Positions 25,180 through 35,253 of a stretch of DNA of 40,958 nucleotides are shown in pieces; position 1 is the stretch's first letter, and the number at the start of each line of letters is the position of its first letter. The notes below the pieces were generated by a model, which ran no database searches, was not told the DNA's origin, and was given only the letters and a program-made list of their open reading frames with translations. Position numbers and translations under genes: made by a program. The DNA is from Planctomycetota bacterium (GTDB lineage Bacteria > Planctomycetota > Phycisphaerae > WQYP01). The stretch spans positions 1 to 40,958 of the forward strand of contig JAKBAC010000010.1 in assembly GCA_021809365.1 (NCBI GenBank). Reading direction: 5' to 3'.

Positions 25180-28100
25180 GTAATCCCACGCATCATTCCG
25201 CCGGCCCAAGCGCTGAAAATCCGGTATCGCATTGGACCGCCGCTCAGCGCATCGCCATAACCCATCGTCGTGGCGAGATGGTGGTGCTGGCGGGCGCGGG
25301 TTCCGGAAAGACCGCCACCCTCGCGCGCCGCTGTGCCGAGCTGGTGATGGATTCCCATGATCCATGCGATGTGCGTGAACTGCTGGTTCTCACCTTTACC
25401 CGTGCAGCCGCGGATGAAATGCGCAGCCGCATTGCCGGGGCCATCCGTGCAGCCGCGGCCCATGCTGATGGCGTCCAGGCCCGGCGTCTTCAACAACAGG
25501 CGGCACTGGTGGATACCGCCCAGATCAACACCTTCCACGCATTTTGCCTGTGGGTGGCCAAAACATGGTTCATGTTCTGTCATCTGGATCCAGCCTTCAC
25601 ACTGCTCAATGAGCATGAGGCCGCGATGCTGCTATCCGATGCCCTGCGCGCCGCCGCCCGCCGATGGATGGCGGAGGATCATCCACGGCGATCCGCCTTT
25701 ATTGAGATATTTGATCTTTACGCCGGTGCCTCACTGTCTTCCCTTGAATCGCTGCTGCTGCCGGTTTTGCGTACCATGGAAACAGTGGTCGATCCCCATG
25801 CCTGGCAAACCGCCGCCGCGCAAAGCGGTGATGCCGCCGTGGCCCAACTTGTTGACGCGCTGATCAAACAGAAATGTCGACAATTGCATGAACTGGCGTT
25901 AATGCTTGCCGCGATGGCCGATGATGCAAAAGGGTTTGATGCGGACGCTAAAAAGTACATGTATGCCGGGCTTGCCGCAGCCGCCGCAGCGGCACAAAAG
26001 GCGGAGCATCTGCTGCAACAAGAAGGTCCGGCAGGATGGGCGCGGGCCACGGATCAACTCAAGATGGTGACATTCGCGACGAAAATACAATTGAAGCAGC
26101 GGGAAGATAAGTCACAGGCTGAACACTTCAAAGCCGGCACCTACAAGCCGCTGAAGGATGCCTTTAAAAGCCTGCGTAAAGAATTTGCCGTGGCTGACAT
26201 TCCTCAACTTTGTGCCGTGGAACACACCAGCCGCCATCGCATTTCCGTCATACTGGATTTTGCCGCGGCAGTGCGGGAAGAATATGGTCAATCCAAACTC
26301 ATGCGGCATCAACTGGATTATTCCGATCTGGAACATACCGTCATTGCCGCACTGTCCAACTCCGATAATCCACTCCAGATGATCCTGCATCAACGGTTTC
26401 GCCATATTCTCGTTGATGAATATCAGGATATTAATCCCGTGCAGCAGCGGCTCATTGAATTACTGTACCGCGGCGACCAGCCCACTGTCGCATCGTTGCC
26501 ACCCGGATCGCTCTTCGGTGTGGGTGATGTGCTGCAAAGCATTTACGCCTTCCGTGGCAGTGAGCCGCTGATCCTGTATAAAAAAGTCCAATCACTTCAA
26601 CAGGCCGGCCTGACGGATAAAGTCATTACCATGCGGGAGAATTTTCGCACGTTGCCCCCGCTGCTTGACGCCCTGAATGCCATGATCCACCCCACGCTCC
26701 AAATGGTGGATTCCCATGCGCCGCCCGACGCGCTGCGCATGGCCGATCTTTCCGCGCTATCGCATGGTCGCCCCGCCGCTGCAGCCGATGCATTCATCGG
26801 TGTGCCGGTGGAATTGCACGTTCTAACCGAAGATCGTTCCATGGATCAGCAAACGTCGGATGAATTCGACGCCACCGCGGATGCCGCGGACCTGGATAGC
26901 CATGATCCCATTACGGAAATGCTGGCCGATGAATTGGAAGCCGCCAAAATTGGACAACTGATTCTGCGGATGCGGGGCGATGGGCGTAAAATCGGCCCGG
27001 ACGCGCGCCCCATTGAATATGGTGATATCGCCATTCTTCTGCGCGCTCCGCGGCAGCGCGCCCCCCATTACGTGCGAACCCTCAACACCATGGGAATTGA
27101 CGCCAGCGCGGCGCTAACCACCGGCTTTTTTGCATCCGCGGAAGTGCTGGAAGTGCTGGATATTCTCCGTGTTCTGGATAATCCCGAGCAGGACATTGCC
27201 TTGGCCGGGGTGCTGATCGGGCCGGTCGGTGGTTGCACCATGGCCGATCTGGCGCTGATTCGCAAAACCATCGCGTTGCATCTCCCCTTTCATCAGGAAG
27301 TGCGGCGGTTCACAATGCAACAATATGCCGATGGACCCCTGAACATCCTGGCTGCTAAAATTTCCACCGCCTTCGAACAACTTGAACGCTGGCGGGCCAT
27401 GCTCCGCACCGAGTCTCTGGTCAATGGCCTGGCACATATTCTGCGGGATGCGGGGTTGCTCAATCGTGCCGCCGCCATGATCGGTGGTTCGCAGCGGCTC
27501 GCCAACGTGCGACTTCTGCAGCAGCGGGCGGTGGAATTTTCCGGATTTGATATACAAAGTCTGTCCCGATTCCTCACTTTTTTTGATCGCCTGCGCGATG
27601 AACGCGACTTAGGCGAGGCGGCTCCGCCGGTCGGGAATGCGGTTCGCATCATGTCCATTCACGCCGCCAAAGGACTGGAATTTCCCGTCGTCTTTATCGC
27701 CGCGCTGGGATCCCCGTTTAATCAGCGTGATCTGCATGCGCCGTTGCTGGTTGATCGTGAAAAAGGCCTCGGCATCACCATTCTTGATGCCAACGGCGTC
27801 ATTAAGCGAAATTCGCCCGGGCACATGTTGCTCTCGGAACAGCGGCAATGTCGATTGCTGCAGGAGGAAGCCCGCCTGCTGTATGTGGCCATGACCCGCG
27901 CACGCGATCATCTTGTGCTCGTAGGCCGGGCGGAGACATCCGCTGTTGAAAAATGGGCGCAAGTGCCTTTGCCCGGCGCAGCAAAATCGTCCGCCGTCTG
28001 GCATAAGCTGCCCGGAAATCCGCTGGACTGGCTGGGGCCGGTGTTCAGCCAATCGCACATCACCGGTACCGCCAACACACTGCTGCAATTGCACCTGACC

Positions 28101-29021
28101 GCCGAAACTAATATCCACGCCGACACCACGTTGCATACGCCGCAACAGAACGATTCGTTGGTTCATGAACTTTTTACCGCCTTTAGCATCGGCGCTCCAC
28201 TTCCCCACGCCCCGACACCGGATGCCTCCCTGCAAGCCACACTCAATCGCATCATCCGCCCTTATGCGTATAGCGCACTAACGCGCCTGCCCGCGGTCAC
28301 CACCGTAAGTCGGCTCAAGTCGCTGGCTTTTGATGATCCGGAATCGCCCGCGCATCCTCTGGATGCCAACATTGCGCCGCCGCGGTTAAATCTCGCGGCA
28401 AACAGTTCCGGCGCGCAAACCGGACTGGTCATTCACCGCATTTTGCAGCTTCTGGATTGGACCCAACCGATGACCGCGGATTATTTAGCCGCCGCCATCA
28501 CAGACATGATTCAACGCGGCTTGATCTCCACCGACGCCGCGCTGGTGGATCGCCAGATGCTGCTGTGGTTCTTTACAACGCCGCTGGGCGGGCGACTGCA
28601 AACCGCCGCCACCCAAGCGACACGGGATCATCAGGCGCTGCGCGAAGTGAGTTTTATCTGGTCCGTGCCGACAACTCAAATCATTCCTGATTTTTCCGAT
28701 CATGGTCCAGGCATAGCTTCCACCGCCGTTGCGCCACACCCCGATCTTGAGTCAACGCTCGTGCCAAACTCCGAGCGGACTTTAGTTCGTGGAACTATTG
28801 ATGCGCTGCTCATCGAACCCGGACGTGTCGAAGTGGTCGATTACAAGACCGATGCTCCGCAATTCATCGAAGCCCGATTACCGGCCTACCGGCGGCAAGT
28901 CGCCTATTACGCCCGCGCCGCCAGCGCCATCCTTCACCAACCAGTCCAACAAACTTCCCTGGTATTTCTCTCCGCCCGCCGGATCGACACGCTACCTCTC
29001 ATACCCGCTGCCGCAAGTTGA
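25176..29021 (+). CDS. addA: ATP-dependent helicase/nuclease subunit A (AddA)
   Basis: The UvrD-type 3'-5' helicase and nuclease partner of AddB; 1281 residues. Walker A is AGAGSGKT (39-46), Walker B DEYQD (414-418), motif V SIHAAKGLEFPVVF and motif VI YVAMTRARDHL. The C-terminal nuclease has GLVIHRILQLL and EVVDYKTD (D1222, K1224). All key residues are present in both subunits, so two nuclease sites are expected, as in AddAB rather than RecBCD. The start overlaps the addB stop by four bases. Confidence 0.95.
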   Translation: MSNPTHHSAGPSAENPVSHWTAAQRIAITHRRGEMVVLAGAGSGKTATLARRCAELVMDSHDPCDVRELLVLTFTRAAADEMRSRIAGAIRAAAAHADGVQARRLQQQAALVDTAQINTFHAFCLWVAKTWFMFCHLDPAFTLLNEHEAAMLLSDALRAAARRWMAEDHPRRSAFIEIFDLYAGASLSSLESLLLPVLRTMETVVDPHAWQTAAAQSGDAAVAQLVDALIKQKCRQLHELALMLAAMADDAKGFDADAKKYMYAGLAAAAAAAQKAEHLLQQEGPAGWARATDQLKMVTFATKIQLKQREDKSQAEHFKAGTYKPLKDAFKSLRKEFAVADIPQLCAVEHTSRHRISVILDFAAAVREEYGQSKLMRHQLDYSDLEHTVIAALSNSDNPLQMILHQRFRHILVDEYQDINPVQQRLIELLYRGDQPTVASLPPGSLFGVGDVLQSIYAFRGSEPLILYKKVQSLQQAGLTDKVITMRENFRTLPPLLDALNAMIHPTLQMVDSHAPPDALRMADLSALSHGRPAAAADAFIGVPVELHVLTEDRSMDQQTSDEFDATADAADLDSHDPITEMLADELEAAKIGQLILRMRGDGRKIGPDARPIEYGDIAILLRAPRQRAPHYVRTLNTMGIDASAALTTGFFASAEVLEVLDILRVLDNPEQDIALAGVLIGPVGGCTMADLALIRKTIALHLPFHQEVRRFTMQQYADGPLNILAAKISTAFEQLERWRAMLRTESLVNGLAHILRDAGLLNRAAAMIGGSQRLANVRLLQQRAVEFSGFDIQSLSRFLTFFDRLRDERDLGEAAPPVGNAVRIMSIHAAKGLEFPVVFIAALGSPFNQRDLHAPLLVDREKGLGITILDANGVIKRNSPGHMLLSEQRQCRLLQEEARLLYVAMTRARDHLVLVGRAETSAVEKWAQVPLPGAAKSSAVWHKLPGNPLDWLGPVFSQSHITGTANTLLQLHLTAETNIHADTTLHTPQQNDSLVHELFTAFSIGAPLPHAPTPDASLQATLNRIIRPYAYSALTRLPAVTTVSRLKSLAFDDPESPAHPLDANIAPPRLNLAANSSGAQTGLVIHRILQLLDWTQPMTADYLAAAITDMIQRGLISTDAALVDRQMLLWFFTTPLGGRLQTAATQATRDHQALREVSFIWSVPTTQIIPDFSDHGPGIASTAVAPHPDLESTLVPNSERTLVRGTIDALLIEPGRVEVVDYKTDAPQFIEARLPAYRRQVAYYARAASAILHQPVQQTSLVFLSARRIDTLPLIPAAAS

Positions 29022-29038
29022 CCTCGGCTTGGTGCGGA

Positions 29039-32000
29039 CTATTTCTTAAGAGAATCCACGACGTGCTGGGCCTGGGATGCAATGTCCCCCTGCATTCCTC
29101 CGACATGGCGGATAAGCCCCCGCAACCCCCGCTTTTGGGCGGGATTGGTCGTGTGCCGCAACTGATTATTCAGAAACGCCGAATCCGCATTCACTTGCAA
29201 TTGCAGCAGTTTGAGCAATTTTAATTGGGCCGCCGGCGGCATAAGCTGTTGTTTGCCGCCACCGCCACCGCCCCCTCCGCCGCCACCGCCTTTGTGCTTA
29301 TTTTGCTCCTCTTTGAGGGCGTCAATGATGTCCTGAATTTTCGCGATGGCCGAGGCCTGCGCATCAAGCACCGGCTCATTGACTGTGGCCACGGCCAGAC
29401 GGACGGAGGCCATCCGCATGTCGTCGATGATTTTGCCATTAAGCCAGGCCAGCAGCGGAGCGGGGCCTGCTTCCACCCGGCTTAACGCGGCAATCTCGGC
29501 GATGAGAAATTGCTGGGCGCGGGCGATGCCCACCGCCTGAACCTGCTGAGGGCGATTTAAGATTCCCTGCGCCACACGGGCTTCACGTAACGTGTGCGTT
29601 TCATCCATCAGCATTTTCTGCGCCTTGAGCAGCAATTGATATTGATGTTTCAAACTGGCAAGCTGCTGGGATAATGTTCTCTTAGCGCCTTGGAGCGCCT
29701 TGAGCATATCGCTGAGGGCATGGTGCGCCCTGGCCTGGTCGGATGATCCGGTTTGCATCTGATTTTCATTGATGGCCCCGGCGGCCATCCGCATGGTGGA
29801 ACTGACCGCTTCCCCCTGCGCGATTTTCGCGGCTTTCGCCAAAGCTGCCGCCAGAGCCGGATTGCTTTTGTGCAGGTCCCCGGCCGCCTGTTCAAGCCGA
29901 CTGGAAAGTTTGGCGGCCTTGCCGGCCAGAGTATCCTGTTGCTGTGACAGTTGCTTCAATGCCTTTTGCAAAGCGGCCGGCAGTTGATTCATATTCATGC
30001 CGATGGTTTTGGCCGCCAACGCCTTGAGTTGCTCTTGCAGCAGATGCTGCTGCTGAATCAATTTCCGGGTTCTGGCCACCAGCGCGTCAAATTCCCCCTG
30101 CGCGCCCAGGCGGCGCAATAACATCCGCATGATTTTGATGCCGTGATTCTGCGATTGGCCCGCTTTGGCCAAGGTCCGTGCCGCCTGGCCCGCGGAGGCG
30201 GCTTCCCGCGCAAGTGTGCCACCGCGGGCCAGGTGCGCGGCGGCATCCGGCATGATGATTCGACCGACCTCACCCATTTTAGCGGTGGCCAATGTCGCAA
30301 GTTTTCCCATGGTGGATTCATTGAGCTTATTGCGGCGGGCGATGCGATCAATGTGATGCAGCGTGCGGGTAATCTGATCGGCTCGCGCGGCCTGATCGCT
30401 CTGCCGGGCGGCCAGATCAGACAAAGCGGTTTGTTGCGCTGCCGTGGCTTTGCCGACACGTTGGATGGATTGTTCAATGGCGGCGGTTTGGGCGGCGGTC
30501 GCCTGTTGCCGCAGCAGCAGTGCCTTGATCGCCTGTCGGACGCTTTGCAAATCCGCCCGGAGTTCCGCGGCGATGGCTTCCTTCGCGCGGATCATGACCA
30601 GCAGGCTTGCGGATTTTACCAATGGGTGATGTTGCAGCGTGCCATTGGGCAAGGTGTGTTGATAGTTGTCACCGGCCAGGGCGGCGAGTTCAACGCTGTC
30701 TCCCGGCACGAGGTGCAAATCAGCCGCGGACCACGGAACAGTGCTGCTACCCTGTTGCAGGCGGGTTTGTCCGTCATACGCCAGCGTCTGCCACCGCAGT
30801 GGCGTGCGGAACGTCGGCGGGCCGCGGCCCTTGATATAAGTGACTGTCCCCATTAAAAGCAGCCGGGTCAGGCCCAGATCGTCGGTGCCCTGGATGGTCA
30901 GATGAAACGATCCATCGGGAGTAAGTTCCACGGAATGCCGGGGACGGGATATGACCACTGTGGGCAAGGCGTCGGGAATAACCGTGATGCGTAGCAGGCC
31001 GCCCCGGCGATTGGCCAGGCCGGAACCGCTGACCACCCGCAGCCGCGCCGCAATCGATTTATCCGCCAGCCAGCGCACGGTCACCGCGTGGGCGGTACGC
31101 CGCACCATCCGCACCGGAACGTTGATGACCTTATTGAAAATGGCATCCACGAACGCAAAAGATGAGAATGAATGTCCAGCGCCCGCGAGCAGAGGCTGAT
31201 CGGCGCGAAATGTCATGGTGATGGTGGAACCGCGAATCACACGCACACGCCGATCCAGCAGATTCAGATGAAACGTGGGTGCCCCGGCGGCATACGATGG
31301 GGGCGCGATGTTCGCGGTGATCGTGAGGATGCGGGGCCGCGGCATTAAATGAATGATTACCCAAGGCTCATGCCGATCATCACCCGCCACGGGCCGAATC
31401 TGTAATGTTGTTCCCCGCGGCAACAACACTTTTTCATATAACGCTCCGTGCGCTGCGCCCTGCCAGGTCATGAGTTGCCAGGCCGTGGGCAGGTTATCCT
31501 GACGTACCTGCAACCATACCCGCAAATCCGGGTTGAAACCTTTGTTTACCTCCGCCCGCAACATCAGGGCCTGCCCCTTCGGCCAGATCACCGGCGGCCG
31601 ACCGCTGGGAGTGGCCCATACAAGTTGCACGCTTTGTTGCCGCGGCCAGGGATGGTGCGCAAGCGGGTTGGTCCAACGCTCCCAAGAGAGTGCCGCATTC
31701 TTTGGATTCAAGCCAACCAGCGCCCCGGCCAACAACAGCGCAAGTACCGCCGCAATCCAGAGCCGCAGCACGGGCCGCCAGGATAACGCCGATCCAACAC
31801 GCACAGATTGTGCGGTGTGATCGGCCTCCACAATGGCCTTCGCAGCCAGGACGTTGAGGCGATCAGCGCGATTTTCCATGAATTCAATCGCGGACTGCAA
31901 CTGTTCATGTTGCAACGCCGCCGCATTTTGCAGAACACCGGCTAGAAATTGATCGGGAATAGGGCGTAGGAGTCGGGAGATAACATCACACCATAATCGA

Positions 32001-32212
32001 TAGACCGTTCCGGCCAGCACGATGACCAGCAATATGAGCCGAAAGGTTCCCGAAAAGTGCAGAACATAATCTCCCACGGTCAAAATCAATGCCGCACCCA
32101 CGAGCGTGGCAAGCACCCGTGCCACACCATGCAGCAGCAACGCCGCGCGCAGCGTCTTGCGCAGTTGTCCGATGCGATTGAGCAGTGCCGGAGCTGATGC
32201 GGGGTTATCCAT
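29039..32212 (-). CDS. Large membrane-anchored coiled-coil protein, DUF4175-like
   Basis: A 1057-residue protein. Two helices near the N-terminus (about 35-80) and a third near 150 anchor it. A long extracytoplasmic beta-rich part follows, then from about residue 560 an Ala/Gln/Leu-rich helical region with many heptads (RVGKATAAQQTALSDLAARQ and similar). Near residue 980 there is an uninterrupted run of 12 Gly between KHK and KQQ. The overall layout resembles DUF4175 proteins and planctomycete relatives; function is unknown. ATG 32212 is preferred to TTG 32224, as GGAG lies 13 bases upstream. A minus-strand TATAAT lies about 110 bases before the start. Confidence 0.75.
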   Translation of the reverse strand: MDNPASAPALLNRIGQLRKTLRAALLLHGVARVLATLVGAALILTVGDYVLHFSGTFRLILLVIVLAGTVYRLWCDVISRLLRPIPDQFLAGVLQNAAALQHEQLQSAIEFMENRADRLNVLAAKAIVEADHTAQSVRVGSALSWRPVLRLWIAAVLALLLAGALVGLNPKNAALSWERWTNPLAHHPWPRQQSVQLVWATPSGRPPVIWPKGQALMLRAEVNKGFNPDLRVWLQVRQDNLPTAWQLMTWQGAAHGALYEKVLLPRGTTLQIRPVAGDDRHEPWVIIHLMPRPRILTITANIAPPSYAAGAPTFHLNLLDRRVRVIRGSTITMTFRADQPLLAGAGHSFSSFAFVDAIFNKVINVPVRMVRRTAHAVTVRWLADKSIAARLRVVSGSGLANRRGGLLRITVIPDALPTVVISRPRHSVELTPDGSFHLTIQGTDDLGLTRLLLMGTVTYIKGRGPPTFRTPLRWQTLAYDGQTRLQQGSSTVPWSAADLHLVPGDSVELAALAGDNYQHTLPNGTLQHHPLVKSASLLVMIRAKEAIAAELRADLQSVRQAIKALLLRQQATAAQTAAIEQSIQRVGKATAAQQTALSDLAARQSDQAARADQITRTLHHIDRIARRNKLNESTMGKLATLATAKMGEVGRIIMPDAAAHLARGGTLAREAASAGQAARTLAKAGQSQNHGIKIMRMLLRRLGAQGEFDALVARTRKLIQQQHLLQEQLKALAAKTIGMNMNQLPAALQKALKQLSQQQDTLAGKAAKLSSRLEQAAGDLHKSNPALAAALAKAAKIAQGEAVSSTMRMAAGAINENQMQTGSSDQARAHHALSDMLKALQGAKRTLSQQLASLKHQYQLLLKAQKMLMDETHTLREARVAQGILNRPQQVQAVGIARAQQFLIAEIAALSRVEAGPAPLLAWLNGKIIDDMRMASVRLAVATVNEPVLDAQASAIAKIQDIIDALKEEQNKHKGGGGGGGGGGGGKQQLMPPAAQLKLLKLLQLQVNADSAFLNNQLRHTTNPAQKRGLRGLIRHVGGMQGDIASQAQHVVDSLKK

Positions 32213-32654
32213 AAGGTGTGCCAATCTCCAAGTTCTTCCGGCGGTGTGCTGAACGTTCAGATATTAACGGCCTGAACCGTCCTTTTCCATTTCTCCATAA
32301 AGCCTATTTTAGCGTGTAAATTATATTCTGTGCCAAAATTCGACATTTCTTCGCAGCGTACAAAGGCGTTTGATTTCCGTTCACGGGTCTGAGGGAAGTA
32401 GTGAGGGTGTGGGTTTTCCCGCGAAGTTATTGTTGCTCGTGCGCCATCAATCCTAATACGTTGGTGTGACAGAGATCCAACTGCCGCAACGCTTCCAACA
32501 ACCCCTGGCCGTAGGCGACAATGTTCGCTTCAGGAAAAGTGGCCAGAAACATCACGTCCCGGATTTATTGCCACGCTCTTGCGCCGCGGGTAATTTGTGC
32601 GCGCAGTTGCACGCCCCGTGACCTGACCGCACTGTTACAGGAGCGCCCGGCGGC
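32213..32654. other. Intergenic region between two minus-strand genes
   Basis: 442 bases without a clear gene. It includes a perfect minus-strand TATAAT (32320-32325), probably for the large membrane protein. A minus-strand 41-codon frame (32552 to 32427) reads MFLATFPEANIVAYGQGLLE and on to LGLMAHEQQ, which looks protein-like. A stop codon lies shortly before it, so it may be a gene remnant. Nothing else is seen. Confidence 0.5.
32427..32552 (-). pseudogene. Possible short gene remnant
   Basis: 41 codons with protein-like composition, ending in TAA. No ribosome site is seen and an in-frame stop lies four codons upstream of the ATG. No family is recognised. Chance is a real alternative. Confidence 0.2.
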
Positions 32655-33665
32655 TTATTCTTGCACCAGCGTCCAGGTTTTATCCGGATTGTAGCGGGTC
32701 ATCTGTCGTGCAATTGTGGCGGTATCCGGGCCGAGGTCCTTTTGATAGACCCGTCCCTGTTGATTGACGATAAATGTCATCACTCCGGAAGCACCATATT
32801 TGGCCGGAAACGCCACCAGAGCAAAGCCCGCTATCATATTTCCATTGATGACATAATTGTATTTTCCGCCCGGTGCGGACGATCCCTGCTTTTTGAGAAT
32901 ATGAAAATAATAGCCGTTAAATGGGTGCGGACCTTTGGTATGATGAACACCCGGGGTGTAGCCTTCCGCCGCGGCTTGTGCCACCAGCGGACCAAATGGG
33001 CTTTCCGGCTGTCCCACCACCGCCGGCCAGTACAAACCATCCTGTGTGCCCGGCTTACTGACCATCCGCTGGGCGTAACGTAAAACATCCGCTCCATCAT
33101 GATAGGTGCCGGCGTATTGCCGCTGTGCTTCCACATACACTTCACAAACTTTGATGGTTTTCAATTCATCGGCACCAATTCGCCGCGCCAGAATTTCCGC
33201 CTTGCCGGCCTCCGTATCAAAAAACCATTTGCCATCCGCCAGTCGGGTGATCGGAATCGGAAAAGGCCAATCCTTATTTCCAATATATACAATGGAGGTA
33301 TCCGCGCTTTTACGCTCCAACTGGAATTTCTGCTCGGCATGGGTGACGAACTCTTCAAAATGCCGATGATCCTCCACCTTATCGCCGGACGTTAATTCCT
33401 TAACCGCCGGCCCAAAAATGTGGTGCAGTTCCGCGTGATTCTGCGCCTTGACCGCCGCCAGCAGGGCGTCCGCCGCCGCCGTATCACTGGCGAATAATTC
33501 CTGGCCGACACCGGGCTGTCCCGGTTGTGCGGCGGGTGCGGCACTCACGTTGGCCGGCGCGCCACCGTTGGTCGCGGTTTGACAACCGCTTTGACTCATC
33601 ATGACCATGGTGCCCAGCAACATGGTTACAAGAATTCCGAAGAACCTGGAAAAGTGGATTTTCAT
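32655..33665 (-). CDS. DUF2950 family lipoprotein
   Basis: A 336-residue secreted protein. It begins with a lipoprotein signal: basic start MKIHFSRFF, a hydrophobic core and QSGC (C28). The mature part has FASDTAAADALLAAVKAQNH, then DGKWFFDTEAGKAEILARRIG and PHPFNGYYFHILKKQG, and ends FIVNQQGRVYQKDLG, all typical of DUF2950. Function is unknown; it is probably attached to a membrane on the outer face. CAGGAG lies 6 bases before ATG 33665. It follows the DUF3300 gene by 50 bases, a pairing seen in many bacteria. Confidence 0.9.
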   Translation of the reverse strand: MKIHFSRFFGILVTMLLGTMVMMSQSGCQTATNGGAPANVSAAPAAQPGQPGVGQELFASDTAAADALLAAVKAQNHAELHHIFGPAVKELTSGDKVEDHRHFEEFVTHAEQKFQLERKSADTSIVYIGNKDWPFPIPITRLADGKWFFDTEAGKAEILARRIGADELKTIKVCEVYVEAQRQYAGTYHDGADVLRYAQRMVSKPGTQDGLYWPAVVGQPESPFGPLVAQAAAEGYTPGVHHTKGPHPFNGYYFHILKKQGSSAPGGKYNYVINGNMIAGFALVAFPAKYGASGVMTFIVNQQGRVYQKDLGPDTATIARQMTRYNPDKTWTLVQE

Positions 33666-33715
33666 CGTCTGCTCCTGATTATAAATCTCAAGATATTCAT
33701 TGTTCATACACGATC

Positions 33716-35056
33716 TTACCGCTTGCGTCCCATGGACTGCTGACCACGCCGGCTATCCTGCTGAACGCTTCGCCCGGAATTCATTCCCCGAAAGGCCGAA
33801 GGGGATTGCCGTTCCGGAGCATGTGCGGGCGCACGATATTGCGCACGGGGCATCGCATGATTTTCCGCACCGCGGTATTGGTGCGCTTGAAATTGCTGAA
33901 TGCTTCGCCGGCCCCGGTTGGTTTCCCGTATCACATTGTTATTGCTTCTGTAATTTCCACCGAACATGCGGGTGGGCTGCACCGGCATTCGAGGCATCGG
34001 CTGCGGGCGATGACCGCCTGGCTGGACGAAGGCGGGCGGGCGATACGTCGGCTGTTGGGCCGGCCAGCCACGATATTGCCGCAATGCGCCGCGCGGAGCC
34101 ATATTTGACGGCAGTGCCGGCAATGGCTGGCGGGCATCGCGTCTCCATCTTTGGGGAATTGGCCGTGCCGGCACCGGCCCGAAGTGACCCTGGTAGCCAT
34201 GGTCATTATGCTCCTGGCGTATCCATCGGCCATGCTGATCGCGCCGCCAATCATCCCGCCAGCCAGGCCCTACGCTTACCCAGTGATTCCGCCAGTCACA
34301 ATCATTGTCCAGCCATCCGCCGATGGCAAAACCAATGCCGAAGGTCACCAAAAGGCCCGGATTATAAACCTGCTGGCGGACATAAACCAGACTGGGGTCG
34401 TATTGCGGCACATAGATGATCTGCGGACTAACCGGTTCAATCCAGATTACACCATTTTCATTTATGACCTGCTGCTGCGGTGTGGACTGCAATGTTCCCG
34501 CGGCAATCGCCTGCGCCCGGAGCTGCTGGATGGCCTGCATAACCTCGGCCTGCTGGTTGAGAAACGCCACGCCCAAAGCTTGCGTCCACGCCATGTTCGC
34601 ATTCATATAGGCCAGTACCGTGGGGTAATGCACCAGGGCTTTAATTGAAGCGTCCCAGTTCTGCGTATCAATAAGTATCTCGCTGGGCGCGGGATTGTAC
34701 TGCAGCCATTGCGCTGCCAATGCCACCTCCTCCGGATAAGTGGACGCTGGCAGAAGTTGCGCCAGCAATGGATCCGGATACAGCGCAATCGGCGCTACAA
34801 GTTGATCAATCTGCCCGATGGTCAGCGGCGCAACAATCTGCGGCGTGGCAAATACAGGTGGTCCGGGGGCAATCGGCGGAGCTGGTGCAACGGGAGCCGG
34901 TGGCGGCGCGTATGGCATTGCATACGGTGTATAGCCCTGATACGGCGAATAATTCTGCGCGTTGGCCACCGCTGCCGACACCAACAGCAACATTGCCGCC
35001 AGTGCCATGCGATGTGGCAATCGATTCGGGCATCGTACCGGGATGCCCCATCCCAT
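33716..35056 (-). CDS. DUF3300 family secreted protein
   Basis: About 446 residues from ATG 35056. The signal peptide has hydrophobic core MALAAMLLLVSAAVANA. A Pro/Tyr-rich linker leads to the DUF3300 domain (LVAPIALYPDPLLAQLLPAS, EVALAAQWLQ, WDASIKALVHYPTVLAYM, IIYVPQYDPSLVY). The C-terminal 200 residues are rich in Arg, Gln, Pro and Asn and look disordered. The start is uncertain: the frame continues to 35197, and 35056 lies inside a dispersed repeat, so TTG 35020 or ATG 35008 are alternatives. Cotranscribed with the DUF2950 gene. Confidence 0.85.
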   Translation of the reverse strand: MGWGIPVRCPNRLPHRMALAAMLLLVSAAVANAQNYSPYQGYTPYAMPYAPPPAPVAPAPPIAPGPPVFATPQIVAPLTIGQIDQLVAPIALYPDPLLAQLLPASTYPEEVALAAQWLQYNPAPSEILIDTQNWDASIKALVHYPTVLAYMNANMAWTQALGVAFLNQQAEVMQAIQQLRAQAIAAGTLQSTPQQQVINENGVIWIEPVSPQIIYVPQYDPSLVYVRQQVYNPGLLVTFGIGFAIGGWLDNDCDWRNHWVSVGPGWRDDWRRDQHGRWIRQEHNDHGYQGHFGPVPARPIPQRWRRDARQPLPALPSNMAPRGALRQYRGWPAQQPTYRPPAFVQPGGHRPQPMPRMPVQPTRMFGGNYRSNNNVIRETNRGRRSIQQFQAHQYRGAENHAMPRAQYRAPAHAPERQSPSAFRGMNSGRSVQQDSRRGQQSMGRKR

Positions 35057-35094
35057 TTTAGCCGCGTGTGCTTGCACCGCGCGTTGTGCGCACA
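35053..35094 (+). repeat. Second repeat family, copy B
   Basis: CCATTTTAGCCGCGTGTGC and on through TTGCACCGCGCGTTG, matching 10139-10183. It covers the region of the proposed DUF3300 start codon. Confidence 0.5.
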
Positions 35095-35244
35095 AGGGCA
35101 ACCCTGCACGGAAATGTTGCCACGCCAGTGCCATAGGACGGAATCCCCATCGCCGATAAAATTTGCAAGCAGTCACAAACACCACCCTTCCAAGCATTCA
35201 GAATGGTCCAGCCACTGGATACCGGGACCGGCTCATTGATTTAT

Positions 35245-35253
35245 ATTATAGCA
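35245..35253 (-). promoter_or_regulatory. Extended -10 promoter for the DUF3300-DUF2950 pair
   Basis: On the minus strand TGCTATAAT combines a TGn extension with a perfect TATAAT. No good -35 box is seen. It would give a leader of about 180 bases before ATG 35056. Confidence 0.5.
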
